A stretch of DNA of 64,000 bases from Commensalibacter papalotli. GTDB taxonomy: Bacteria > Pseudomonadota > Alphaproteobacteria > Acetobacterales > Acetobacteraceae. This document shows, piece by piece, positions 18,263 through 27,114 of the stretch. The notes beneath the pieces are model-generated. The model was not told the DNA's origin. It was given only the letters and a program-made list of their open reading frames with translations, and ran no database searches. How positions within the stretch are numbered: position 1 is the first letter of the stretch; every line of letters starts with the position of its first letter. The stretch spans positions 806,001-870,000 of the forward strand of contig NZ_CAMXCI010000001.1 of NCBI RefSeq assembly GCF_947179115.1, written 5' to 3'. Position numbers and translations under genes: made by a program.

Positions 18263-19276
18263 CTATTTTTTGTTTTCGTTTTCATGTTTATCTAACTCGT
18301 TCGTAGCACCCAAGATAAAGCTAGAGTTAATTAAATTCCCCATGGATTGCGAAAGTTCAGGAGGCATAATTAACACTTTATTACTTTCACTTTTAAATAG
18401 AAGTGCCAAAGCCTCAATATATTGCTTGGAAAGTTGATAATTTAAAGCTGATTTCCCATCAATTGCGCTCATTCCTTCAGCTAATAACTCATTAGACTTT
18501 TTCGTTCCTTCTGCTAATGAAATTGCAGCAGCAGCTTGCTTTACCGCGGCCTCTTGCTCTGCCTCAGCTTTTAATATGGTTGATTGTTTTATCCCTTCAG
18601 CCTTCAAAATCATGGACTGCCTGATTCCTTCAGCCTCCAAAACCGCAGCCTGTTTATTTCCTGCTGCCTGGGTTTCGGCTGCTTTACGATGACGTTCTGC
18701 TGCTGCTTGTTGTTCCATTGCAACTTGCATTGATGCAGAAGGAGCAATATCTTGAATTTCTATAGAACGTAAAATCAATCCCCAATCTGTCATTTGATCT
18801 GCCATCCCCTTAACCAGCTCTGCTTTAATTACATCTCTTGAAGATAGACTCTCATCCAGATCCATTTTACCAACCGTTGCACGTAAAGAGGTCATTACAA
18901 GACTAATTGTTGCTTGTTCATAATTTTCAACGCCATATGCTGCTTTTTGAGTATCAATAATTTTAATAAAGCAAATTGCATTGACTTTTACCAACGCATT
19001 ATCTTTGGTAATTACGTCTTGACTAGGCACATTTAAAATCTGATCTTTAGTCGATAAACGATACGCAACCCTATCTACAAATGGTGTTAAAATATTTAAT
19101 CCAGCCCCAAGAGTTACTTTATATTTTCCTAAACGTTCGATAATTAATTGCTGCCCTTGGGGAACAATACGTATTGTCTTCATAAACACTATGATTACAA
19201 TAATAAGCAATACAAAAACAACAACCACATCAATACCTATATTTAAACTTAATGCTTCTATATTCATGCTTAACAC
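18263..19276 (-). CDS. SPFH/band-7 protein (QmcA/paraslipin-like), paralogue 1
   Basis: The 337 residues have one N-terminal membrane helix (about 14-32). The SPFH domain runs from about 35 to 190 and begins RIVPQGQQLIIERLGKYK. A long Ala/Glu-rich coiled coil follows (about 190-260), and the C-terminus is hydrophobic. Such proteins form oligomeric cages or microdomains in the inner membrane and work with NfeD and FtsH-type proteases. The protein is closely related to the product of 19913-20878 but has an extra 11-residue unit in the coiled coil (see the repeat entry). It lies 14 bp after the nfeD-like gene on the same strand. Confidence 0.9.
   Translation of the reverse strand: MLSMNIEALSLNIGIDVVVVFVLLIIVIIVFMKTIRIVPQGQQLIIERLGKYKVTLGAGLNILTPFVDRVAYRLSTKDQILNVPSQDVITKDNALVKVNAICFIKIIDTQKAAYGVENYEQATISLVMTSLRATVGKMDLDESLSSRDVIKAELVKGMADQMTDWGLILRSIEIQDIAPSASMQVAMEQQAAAERHRKAAETQAAGNKQAAVLEAEGIRQSMILKAEGIKQSTILKAEAEQEAAVKQAAAAISLAEGTKKSNELLAEGMSAIDGKSALNYQLSKQYIEALALLFKSESNKVLIMPPELSQSMGNLINSSFILGATNELDKHENENKK
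18572..18637 (-). repeat. Two tandem 33-bp units encoding 11-residue coiled-coil repeats
   Basis: On the minus strand 18637-18605 encodes EAEGIRQSMIL and 18604-18572 encodes KAEGIKQSTIL; the next residues are KAEAEQ. The paralogue at 19913-20878 has one such unit (EAEGVKQSTIL), so the first SPFH gene carries one more copy. Eleven residues is a natural coiled-coil (hendecad) period. Confidence 0.85.
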
Positions 19277-19290
19277 CTTACTCGACTAAT

Positions 19291-19746
19291 TTATTTTTTC
19301 TCGTAATCCACACGAAGCAATCTTTGTCCAACTCTTTGAGTCACAATAACTCGTGTTTCTGCAGCAATAGGTTCTTCAGACAAACACTCCCATTGAGACA
19401 AGCCGTCAATTGGCTTTTGCAGTAATAATACCCCTTTATTTTGCGCGTCACATTTTTTAGCCAAGATACCAATTTGCCCAATGAGTTCCTTATCTATATT
19501 TTCCAAAGGAGTATCTCTTTTAGATAAACGCATCCATAAAAATGCGCATAAAAACATTGCCATAATCCAAATAATTATTTGAAATTCCAAGCTGACATTC
19601 GGATCAAAAAAAGAAATTGCTGCTGGGATAAGGGCTGCAACAGCCATCCACAAAGCAAAAAAAGTTGTTGTAAATAACTCTACGAGCAACAAAATGCCCC
19701 CAATTACAATCCACATCAACCATATTGTCTGTAAATCTATAAGCAC
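19291..19746 (-). CDS. NfeD-family membrane protein (short form)
   Basis: This 151-residue protein has the short NfeD arrangement. Three hydrophobic segments (about 8-25, 28-46, 52-72) include the motif LVELFTTTFFALWMAVAAL, and a small C-terminal OB-fold domain (about 88-150) ends in QRVGQRLLRVDYEKK. NfeD proteins pair with SPFH proteins such as QmcA or flotillin. Here the gene is sandwiched between two SPFH paralogues on the same strand, which supports a joint complex. It starts at the first ATG. Confidence 0.88.
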   Translation of the reverse strand: MLIDLQTIWLMWIVIGGILLLVELFTTTFFALWMAVAALIPAAISFFDPNVSLEFQIIIWIMAMFLCAFLWMRLSKRDTPLENIDKELIGQIGILAKKCDAQNKGVLLLQKPIDGLSQWECLSEEPIAAETRVIVTQRVGQRLLRVDYEKK

Positions 19747-19861
19747 CCTATTTTACTCCACTACAGTTGAAACTGAGCAAATATTAATTTACTAATACAG
19801 CTCATATATATCTTTATATATTTGAATGTAAGACAAAGCAGCATCTGAATTATTTGATATT

Positions 19862-19892
19862 ATTCATTGCAATTGCTATTATCGCAATGAAT
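19862..19892 (-). terminator. Hairpin between SPFH paralogue 2 and nfeD
   Basis: ATTCATTGC and GCAATGAAT form a perfect 9-bp stem with a 13-nt loop, starting 21 nt after the stop of the upstream SPFH gene (19913). There is no U-run, so it may be an RNA stabiliser or attenuator rather than a true terminator. The rest of the 166-bp gap is AT-rich. Confidence 0.4.
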
Positions 19893-19912
19893 GTTTAAAT
19901 ATTAGTCTGTAT

Positions 19913-20878
19913 CTAGGAAAAATTAAGCGATGATTTATCTTTAGAATTTGCAGTCTTTGTATTAATTTCCGCTGTCATACCAAGAACTACCCCAGCATTA
20001 ATCAAACTGCCAATTGATTGAGATAATTCTGCAGGCATTGCAATGACTTTTGCATTTTGACTTTGAGACAATGCAGCAAGAGCATCAACATAACGCGTAG
20101 CTAATTGGAAATTTAAAGCAGCTTGCCCACCTTCACCGCTTATGCTCTCTGCAAGAAGTTGATTCGCTCTTTTCGTACCTTCGGCCAAAGAAATCGCCGC
20201 AGCTGCTTGTCTAGTCGCTGATTCTTGCTCTGCCTCTGCTCGCAAAATTGTGGATTGCTTAACCCCTTCTGCTTCTAAAATTGCAGCTTGCTTATTTCCT
20301 GCTGCTCTGGTTTCTGTGGCTTTCCGTTGGCGTTCTGCTGCGGCTTGTTGTTCCATCGCCCCTTGCATTGATTGGGATGGCGCAATATCTTGGATCTCAA
20401 TAGAGCGCAAAATCAATCCCCAATCCGTCATTTGATCAGACATAACACCTAACAACTCAGCTTTGATAACATCACGAGAAGACAAGCTCTCATCCAAATC
20501 CATTTTACCAATTGTCGCACGTAATGACGTCATCGCCAGAGCAGAAGTTGCTTCCTCATAATCCTCTACCCCATAAGCTGCTTTTTGTGGATCTGCAATT
20601 TTAACAAAACAAATCGCATTTACAGTGACGACCGCATTATCTTTGGTAATCACATCTTGGCTAGGAACTTCTAAAATCTGATCTTTATTAGAAAGACGAT
20701 ACGCAACACGGTCAATATAAGGGACGACAACATTCAATCCAGCCCCTAATGTTTGCTTATATTTTCCTAAACGCTCTACAATCCATTGCTGACCCTGAGG
20801 GACAATCCTAACACCTTTGACAAAGGTCATAACTACAGCAACTAGGATTACAATAATCGCTATAAAACTTGCACTCAT
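19913..20878 (-). CDS. SPFH/band-7 protein (QmcA/paraslipin-like), paralogue 2
   Basis: The 321 residues have an N-terminal membrane helix (about 3-20). The SPFH domain (about 25-180) begins RIVPQGQQWIVERLGKYK and includes YRLSNKDQILEVPSQDVITK. A coiled coil follows (NKQAAILEAEGVKQSTILRA) and then a hydrophobic tail. It differs from the first paralogue mainly at both ends and by having one hendecad unit less. It is the first gene of the leftward SPFH-NfeD-SPFH series and is divergent from the LemA gene, with about 420 bp between them. Confidence 0.9.
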   Translation of the reverse strand: MSASFIAIIVILVAVVMTFVKGVRIVPQGQQWIVERLGKYKQTLGAGLNVVVPYIDRVAYRLSNKDQILEVPSQDVITKDNAVVTVNAICFVKIADPQKAAYGVEDYEEATSALAMTSLRATIGKMDLDESLSSRDVIKAELLGVMSDQMTDWGLILRSIEIQDIAPSQSMQGAMEQQAAAERQRKATETRAAGNKQAAILEAEGVKQSTILRAEAEQESATRQAAAAISLAEGTKRANQLLAESISGEGGQAALNFQLATRYVDALAALSQSQNAKVIAMPAELSQSIGSLINAGVVLGMTAEINTKTANSKDKSSLNFS

Positions 20879-21299
20879 CTTTATTTCCCCACCCTATTAA
20901 AAATACCTACGTAATTCATATATAGGTTTGGCCTTTTTTCCTATCACTTTAAAGATGTTGAATTTTTATGCCTTTAGCCTGTTGCGAATTTAACATTCAG
21001 ATTGATATTAAAACTTAGTTTTTTAAAAAACTCTTTTCCATATAAAGCGGATAATCTCTCTAATTTAAAATCGTATTATCATCTGATATAGCGTCGGCTG
21101 GGTTCCTACACGCATTCTCATATATTTTCTTTATGAAAGATTTACAGCTTTAGTCACTATTTCTTTAAGCCATTCAGCAATAAACTTAATTTTTTTCATT
21201 ATTATCAATTTGATTTAATATTTAAACTTTATTGCTGATTTTGATCATTTCTTGTTAGACTATATTTCATCAGTCATTTTACATAATTGTAGTATTAAC
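20879..21299. other. 420-bp divergent intergenic region with a possible decayed small gene
   Basis: This AT-rich spacer separates the leftward SPFH gene from the rightward LemA gene and must hold both promoters; none is clear enough to mark. On the minus strand 21199 down to 21060 an ATG starts MKKIKFIAEWLKEIVTKAVN, which stops soon after. Shifting frame by one base extends it through KKIYENACRNPADAISDD to a TAG at 21060-21062. This may be a remnant of a small gene. The evidence is weak. Confidence 0.35.
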
Positions 21300-21902
21300 A
21301 TGAACATAACCACTGTAATTATTATCGCCATTGCTATCATCGCAATTATTATTTTAATTTCAATTTATAATCAGCTTGTCCGATTAAAAGCACAGTTTAA
21401 AAATGCTTTTTCGCAAATCGAAGTGCAATTAAAGCGTCGCTATGATTTAATTCCTAATTTAGTTGAAACAGCAAAGGCTTATTTAAAACACGAAAGTGAA
21501 ACCTTAATCAAAGTCACCGAAGCTCGAAACCGAGCGGTGAACGCTTTGCAAAATGCTTCCACTGATCCAAGTAATGGTCAAAATATCCAAGCTCTTAACA
21601 AAGCTGAACAAAATCTAAATCGTAATATAAGTGGATTAAATCTTCAACTAGAAGCTTATCCTGATTTAAAAGCCAACACCAATATAATGCAACTGAGCGA
21701 GGAAATTACCTCTACTGAAAATCGTGTCAGTTACGCAAGGCAAGCCTATAATGATGCTGTTACGGCTTATAATATTGCATTGAAAACATTTCCTGCAGTT
21801 TTCATCGCTCCTTTGGTTGGTCATACTGCAGAAGGAAAACTTCTCGACTTCGAGGATACAATTCAAATACAATCTGCGCCAAAAGTTAATTTTAACTCGT
21901 AA
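21300..21902 (+). CDS. lemA: LemA-family protein
   Basis: The roughly 200-residue protein has one N-terminal membrane helix (about 3-20), then the LemA core. It reads YNQLVRLKAQFKNAFSQIEV, then LKRRYDLIPNLVETAKAYLKHE, followed by helical bundle residues up to about 160. The ATG at 21300 places the membrane helix at the very N-terminus as usual; an in-frame ATG 48 bp upstream is less likely. LemA proteins are often paired with M48 metallopeptidases, and here the peptidase gene begins 9 bp downstream. The insertion NRNISGLNLQLEAYPDLKA is typical of longer LemA proteins. Confidence 0.92.
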   Translation: MNITTVIIIAIAIIAIIILISIYNQLVRLKAQFKNAFSQIEVQLKRRYDLIPNLVETAKAYLKHESETLIKVTEARNRAVNALQNASTDPSNGQNIQALNKAEQNLNRNISGLNLQLEAYPDLKANTNIMQLSEEITSTENRVSYARQAYNDAVTAYNIALKTFPAVFIAPLVGHTAEGKLLDFEDTIQIQSAPKVNFNS

Positions 21903-21911
21903 TTAAGTCCA

Positions 21912-23027
21912 ATGAGTTTTTTTACCCATCAACAGAATGCTCGTAATAATACAACACGCTTTGTTATTTTATTTATTATTGGAACAATTATTCTTCCGAT
22001 ATTAACCGCACTAGCAATTGAGTATTTTGAAAAAGGTCACTTTCCTCAAAGCTGGGATGCTTATCCTTGGGATATCACATATATCTTATTAGGAGGAACC
22101 TTGGGAATTATTATTCCAGTAGCCTTATTTAAATTTCATCAGTTTAAGGTCGGTGGATATATTATCGCAGAGCAATTAGGAGGACGTTATATTGATCCCC
22201 AACAGCCTACCAATTTCCAAGAAAGACAGTTAATTAATATTGTCATTGAAATGGCGATTGCTGCCAATATTCCCCCGCCTCACGTTTATATTCTTGATCA
22301 AGAAGCCAGTATTAATGCCTTTGCAGCTGGATACACATTAAATGATGTTGCTATTGGGATTACCAAAGGGGCATTAGACGTTCTGACCCGTGAAGAGTTA
22401 ATGGCGTTAGTTGGACATGAGTTAAGTCATATTCTTAATGAAGATATGCGTATCAATTTACGTTTTACTGCAATTATTTGTGGAATGTATGCTTTAATGA
22501 CAATAGGTTACTATGTTTTAATAAGCTTTGGAGGAAATAGTCGACACAACTCTTCTAGTAAAAAAGATTCTAGTCCTGCGATTGCAATGATATTTGCTTT
22601 TATTTTTATGATAATTGGCTGGATCTTAGCCTTGTGGGGAAATATTATGCAAGCCAGCATCAGTCGTCAGCGCGAATTTTTAGCTGATGCATCTTCGGCA
22701 CAATTCACCCGTATGCCACATGCTGTTGCCTCTTTATTAAAAAAAATCGGTGGCAGTGTTGAAGGATCAATCATTCATACCGCTAATAGCAAAGCCTATA
22801 GTCATATGTTCTTTTCCTCATCAGCCAGTCAAATATTTTCCACGCATCCCCCACTTAAAGATCGTATTTTACATATGGAACCAGAATGGGATGGCAATTA
22901 TATTCAACCTGTTCCTCTATATGATGGTTATAATAACCAAAATTATTTTCCCACAAATCAATTTCAAACCCCATATTATGCTGATAATAACTCACTTAAC
23001 AACACAACCAATGACCCATTTATATAA
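21912..23027 (+). CDS. M48-family membrane metallopeptidase (HtpX-like)
   Basis: This 371-residue protein has two N-terminal membrane helices (about 17-37, 56-75). The zinc motif HELSH is at 169-173 and the third ligand Glu is at about 255 (SRQREFLADA), with a pair of membrane helices between them (about 183-205, 222-245). The family degrades damaged membrane proteins. The C-terminal roughly 50 residues are Asn/Tyr-rich and probably disordered. It follows lemA by 9 bp, a pairing seen widely. The divergent SPFH/NfeD genes suggest a shared role in envelope quality control. Confidence 0.92.
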   Translation: MSFFTHQQNARNNTTRFVILFIIGTIILPILTALAIEYFEKGHFPQSWDAYPWDITYILLGGTLGIIIPVALFKFHQFKVGGYIIAEQLGGRYIDPQQPTNFQERQLINIVIEMAIAANIPPPHVYILDQEASINAFAAGYTLNDVAIGITKGALDVLTREELMALVGHELSHILNEDMRINLRFTAIICGMYALMTIGYYVLISFGGNSRHNSSSKKDSSPAIAMIFAFIFMIIGWILALWGNIMQASISRQREFLADASSAQFTRMPHAVASLLKKIGGSVEGSIIHTANSKAYSHMFFSSSASQIFSTHPPLKDRILHMEPEWDGNYIQPVPLYDGYNNQNYFPTNQFQTPYYADNNSLNNTTNDPFI

Positions 23028-23174
23028 ATAGTTACTAACTTAAACTCTATGTGTCATTTTAGTTTATCTTTTAAATTATATTTTTATTCTAGGAATTATT
23101 AATTCCTTTCATCCGATCTGAGGCTTTATACTCCTTTACACAAATGTAACATACGAACGAACACGGAGATTGCG

Positions 23175-24527
23175 ATGTCTATCAATGACAATGAAACTCT
23201 TGAGCTTATTCTTAACCAAGTAAAAAAAAGAAATTATAACGAAACGGAATTTCATCAAGCTGTTCATGAAGTTCTGGGGTCTTTGGGGCGTGTTATCGCC
23301 AAAAATCCACATTATGCTGATAACGGTTTAATTCAACGTTTATGCGAACCCGAACGTCAGATCATATTTCGTGTGCCTTGGGTAGATGATGCTGGCAATG
23401 TTCAAATTAATCGTGGCTTTCGTGTTCAATTTAACTCTGCTCTTGGTCCTTATAAAGGAGGCTTACGCTTTCACCCATCAGTCAATGTCGGCATTATTAA
23501 ATTTTTAGGTTTTGAACAAACTTTTAAAAATGCATTGACTGGAATGCCTATTGGCGGTGGTAAAGGAGGATCTGATTTTAACCCTCGTGGACGCAGCGAT
23601 GGTGAAGTCATGCGGTTTTGCCAATCTTTTATGAGCGAACTACACCGTCATATTGGAGAATATACAGACGTTCCCGCAGGTGATATTGGTGTTGGTGGCC
23701 GTGAAATTGGATATATGTTTGGTCAGTATAAACGTTTGACCAATCGTTATGAAGCTGGTGTAATCACGGGTAAAGGCTTACTTTACGGCGGTTCACGCGC
23801 TCGCACAGAAGCCACAGGTTATGGTGCTGTTTATTTTGTTGAGCGTATGCTGGCAACCAAAAAACACTCACTAGAGGGTAAAAGAGTCATCGTTTCTGGA
23901 TCTGGCAACGTTGCAATTTATACAATCCAAAAAATGCAAGCACTTGGAGCTAAAGTGATTGCATGTTCTGATTCTAACGGGTTTATCGTTGATGATGATG
24001 GAATTGATTTAGATATCGTCAAAGAGATCAAAGAAAAACGGCGTGAACGTATTTCACAATATGTAAAATTAAAAGGTGGTAATACATATTACAAAGAGGT
24101 CGAATCAATCTGGTCAGTGCCATGTGATATTGCGATGCCTTCCGCAACACAAAACGAGCTTACAGGCAAAGATGCCGAGATGTTGATTAAAAACGGTGTT
24201 ATTGCTGTTGGTGAAGGTGCCAACATGCCTTCTACTCCAGAAGCTGTCGCCAATTTCCAAAAGGCAGGTGTTTTATTCGCACCTGGTAAAGCGGCAAACG
24301 CTGGTGGAGTTGCAACCTCTGCATTAGAAATGCAACAAAATGCATCACGTGATAGCTGGACCTTCGAAGAAACCGAAAAACGTCTTGCCGAAATTATGTG
24401 TACAATTCATGATCTTTGTGCTGAAACAGCAGACGAATATGGCATTCCTGGTGATTATGTTGCAGGTGCAAATATTGCTGGTTTTGTTCGAGTTGCTTCT
24501 GCAATGGATGCCCTAGGTATCATTTAA
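23175..24527 (+). CDS. gdhA: NADP-type glutamate dehydrogenase
   Basis: The 450 residues match hexameric, biosynthetic glutamate dehydrogenase, which aminates 2-oxoglutarate with NADPH. Visible features are the substrate motif GPYKGGLRFHPSVN, the catalytic lysine region MPIGGGKGGSDFNP, the PAGDIGVGGREIGYM segment, and the Rossmann motif VSGSGNVAIYTIQ at about 240. The start follows ACGGAG 5-6 nt upstream. It is monocistronic and ends in a strong bidirectional terminator shared with the convergent U32 gene. Confidence 0.97.
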   Translation: MSINDNETLELILNQVKKRNYNETEFHQAVHEVLGSLGRVIAKNPHYADNGLIQRLCEPERQIIFRVPWVDDAGNVQINRGFRVQFNSALGPYKGGLRFHPSVNVGIIKFLGFEQTFKNALTGMPIGGGKGGSDFNPRGRSDGEVMRFCQSFMSELHRHIGEYTDVPAGDIGVGGREIGYMFGQYKRLTNRYEAGVITGKGLLYGGSRARTEATGYGAVYFVERMLATKKHSLEGKRVIVSGSGNVAIYTIQKMQALGAKVIACSDSNGFIVDDDGIDLDIVKEIKEKRRERISQYVKLKGGNTYYKEVESIWSVPCDIAMPSATQNELTGKDAEMLIKNGVIAVGEGANMPSTPEAVANFQKAGVLFAPGKAANAGGVATSALEMQQNASRDSWTFEETEKRLAEIMCTIHDLCAETADEYGIPGDYVAGANIAGFVRVASAMDALGII

Positions 24528-24554
24528 CCTACAATTCTCAAGCAGCTTTTATAT

Positions 24555-24591
24555 AAAAGAACTGGCTTTATTTACAAAAGCCAGTTCTTTT
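24555..24591. terminator. Bidirectional rho-independent terminator (gdhA / U32 gene)
   Basis: AAAAGAACTGGCTTT and AAAGCCAGTTCTTTT form a 15-bp stem with a 7-nt loop, with A- and T-rich flanks on both strands. It lies between stops at 24527 and 24613. Confidence 0.9.
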
Positions 24592-24612
24592 AATTAATTT
24601 AAGAAAACTCTA

Positions 24613-25977
24613 TTACTCACCGCCTAAATACCGCATCAATAACGCATATTCCAGCTGCACATCGTCTGCAATCGGAATATATACCGTATGACTATTTCCT
24701 GGTGCAACTGTAGCGGCTTCACCTTTGGTATTTTCCATTTTTTCAAGGGTAAAGCTAATATTCCCTTTTGGCGTCATCATTTCCAAACGATCACCAACCT
24801 CAAAACGATTTTTTACGGTAACTTCCGCCAAACCATTTTGACGTTGTCCTGTGAATTCACCTACAAATTGTTGTTTAATGGAAACCGAAGACCCTGTTTC
24901 ATAGTTTTGGTAATCATTATGTTTATGACGTTGCAAGAACCCTTCTGTATAACCACGATGTGCCAAAGATTCCAAGGTGCTTAACAAGCTGGTATCAAAA
25001 GGACGACCTGCAACCGCATCATCCATCGCTTTACGATAAACTTGAGCAGTACGAGCAACATAATAATGAGATTTTGTCCGCCCCTCAATTTTCAAAGAGT
25101 AAACCCCAATATTCACCAAACGCTCTACATGTTGAATAGCACGCAAATCTTTGGAGTTCATGATATACGTGCCATGCTCATCTTCAAACGCAGTCATTTC
25201 TTCTTCTGGTCGGGTACCTTCACGTAGAACAAACACTTTATCAGTCGATGGTCCCTCACCTAATGTAGGCTGCACCTCTTCCTTATCATTACAACATCCA
25301 CCAGATTGCTCTTGTTTTTTACTAACAATCTCACCAACTTCATTTTCAGTGCCTTCTTCAACGCCATATTGCCAACGGCAAGCATTCGTGCATGTCCCTT
25401 GGTTCGCATCACGATGATTAATATACCCAGACAATAAGCAGCGTCCAGAATATGCCATACATAAAGCACCGTGAACAAACACTTCCAGCTCAATATCAGG
25501 CACATGTTGATGAATTTCCTCGATTTCTTTGATCGATAATTCACGAGACAAAATAACCCGTGTTAATCCCATTTGTCGCCAGAACTTAACCGTTGCCCAA
25601 TTCACAGCATTCGCTTGCACAGATAAATGCACTGCCGTCTCTGGGAATGCTTCACGCACCATCATGATTAATCCTGGGTCGGACATAATCAATGCATCTG
25701 GTCCCATTGCTACAACGGGTTCTAAATCTTTGATAAAAGTTTTTAATTTTGCATTATGTGGGGCAATATTCACCACGACATAAAAGCATTTTCCCTGAGC
25801 ATGAGCCTCATCAATACCGATTTTAAGGTTTTCATGATTAAACTCATTATTTCGAACTCTTAGACTATATCGAGGTTGCCCCGCATAAACCGCATCCGCC
25901 CCATAGGCAAACGCATAACGCATGGATTTTAATGTCCCCGCAGGGCTTAAAAGTTCAACTTTCAAAGGATTTGACAT
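24613..25977 (-). CDS. trhP: U32-family tRNA hydroxylation protein TrhP (YegQ-like)
   Basis: This 454-residue protein is collinear with Escherichia coli YegQ/TrhP, including PELLSPAGTLKxMRYAFAYG-like, QPRYSLRVRNNEFNHENL and VQANAVNWATVKFW segments. The U32 signature is EVFVHGALCMAYSGRCLLSG. TrhP acts in prephenate-dependent 5-hydroxylation of wobble uridine in tRNA. A short Cys-containing insertion (about 224-240, QSGGCCNDKEE) differs from the E. coli protein. The gene stands alone. The very close resemblance to gammaproteobacterial sequences hints at horizontal transfer. Confidence 0.92.
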   Translation of the reverse strand: MSNPLKVELLSPAGTLKSMRYAFAYGADAVYAGQPRYSLRVRNNEFNHENLKIGIDEAHAQGKCFYVVVNIAPHNAKLKTFIKDLEPVVAMGPDALIMSDPGLIMMVREAFPETAVHLSVQANAVNWATVKFWRQMGLTRVILSRELSIKEIEEIHQHVPDIELEVFVHGALCMAYSGRCLLSGYINHRDANQGTCTNACRWQYGVEEGTENEVGEIVSKKQEQSGGCCNDKEEVQPTLGEGPSTDKVFVLREGTRPEEEMTAFEDEHGTYIMNSKDLRAIQHVERLVNIGVYSLKIEGRTKSHYYVARTAQVYRKAMDDAVAGRPFDTSLLSTLESLAHRGYTEGFLQRHKHNDYQNYETGSSVSIKQQFVGEFTGQRQNGLAEVTVKNRFEVGDRLEMMTPKGNISFTLEKMENTKGEAATVAPGNSHTVYIPIADDVQLEYALLMRYLGGE

Positions 25978-26058
25978 GTATTAACAACTGTTTTTAATAT
26001 AAAGGAAAAGATCTTTTAACAAATTATATATGTATTTAAAATGTTTTTATAAAGAAGT

Positions 26059-26964
26059 TTATTGAAAATGATATGTTTTTATTAACTTTAATAAAGCCTG
26101 TAATGCCTTAGGCAATTGACGGCGATTAGAATAGTAAAGGTAAAAAGCCTCGCCCATCGATCCCCATTCAGGCAAAACCCTAACTAAACTCCCCTCTGCT
26201 AATTGATCTGCAATCCTGTTTTCAAGATTATAGCAAATACCCCCATGACGTTGTGCAATTTCAATAGACAAAATTGTTTCATTCACAATCATTGTCCAAT
26301 CCGTTGACAACACATATTTTTCTTTTCCCTTTTCTAACTCCCAATGATAGATTTTTCCATTTCCCATTCTGGTTCCAATACATTTATGATAATGCAAATC
26401 ATCTGGTTTTTCTAATTCAGGAGCGTGTTTTAAATAATCTGGAGATGCAGCCATAATCCAATTCAATGGCTTACATAAACGCAACGCAATCATATCCTCT
26501 GGTACAATATCACCATACCGAATACCTGCATCAAACCCATCCTTAACAATATCTATGACGGTATCTTGCACGGCGATCTCTAACCTTACCTCTGGATATT
26601 TTTCTGTATATTTTGCCAATATAGGTGCCAAAACAAGGCGTGCAGCATCACTTAAAACATTAATCTTTAATAATCCTGTGGGATGCTCTCTATATCGATT
26701 AAGTGCCTCTAATCCAGCTTCAATAGTATCAAATCCCATTATAACTGATTGTAATAACTCTTGTCCTGCTGAGGTTAGTTTAATGCTGCGATTAGTACGA
26801 TGAAACAAACGAACGCCTTGACGTTCTTCTAAATTACGCATGGAACGACTTAAAGCTGAAGGGGAAATATCTAACTGATCCGCAGCTTTGCGAAAACCTC
26901 CAGCTTCTACAATCACGCGAAAGAAATTTAAATCTCCAAGATCACTCCGTGTTAATTGAGACAT
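26059..26964 (-). CDS. LysR-family regulator, divergent from an MFS transporter
   Basis: The roughly 301-residue protein has a winged helix-turn-helix near the N-terminus (FRKAADQLDISPSALSRSMR), a linker helix, and an effector-binding domain with ILAKYTEKYPEVRLEIAVQD. The end EAFYLYYSNRRQLPKAL marks the same LysR subgroup as the gene at 11090-11989. Upstream in-frame starts (GTG 26991, ATG 26976) exist; ATG 26964 is preferred for distance to the helix-turn-helix. The divergent MFS gene 150 bp away is the likely target. Confidence 0.88.
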   Translation of the reverse strand: MSQLTRSDLGDLNFFRVIVEAGGFRKAADQLDISPSALSRSMRNLEERQGVRLFHRTNRSIKLTSAGQELLQSVIMGFDTIEAGLEALNRYREHPTGLLKINVLSDAARLVLAPILAKYTEKYPEVRLEIAVQDTVIDIVKDGFDAGIRYGDIVPEDMIALRLCKPLNWIMAASPDYLKHAPELEKPDDLHYHKCIGTRMGNGKIYHWELEKGKEKYVLSTDWTMIVNETILSIEIAQRHGGICYNLENRIADQLAEGSLVRVLPEWGSMGEAFYLYYSNRRQLPKALQALLKLIKTYHFQ

Positions 26965-27002
26965 AACCGACACCATGCATTGAACGTTCACTTTAAGTGC
27001 AC

Positions 27003-27014
27003 ATTGTGTACAAT
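27003..27014. promoter_or_regulatory. Possible LysR operator in the divergent LysR/MFS spacer
   Basis: ATTGTGTACAAT has inverted ATTGT/ACAAT arms, and a further ATTGT half-site occurs at 27023-27027. Its position between the divergent starts fits an operator, but the motif is short. Confidence 0.3.
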
Positions 27015-27114
27015 TTTAGTTCATTGTAAAGAGTAATTTCATTCGTTATCTTATAAAGAACAGCGCGCTCTATTTAATTTTCATAAAATATTTTAATTAA
27101 AAAGAGTGAACAAT

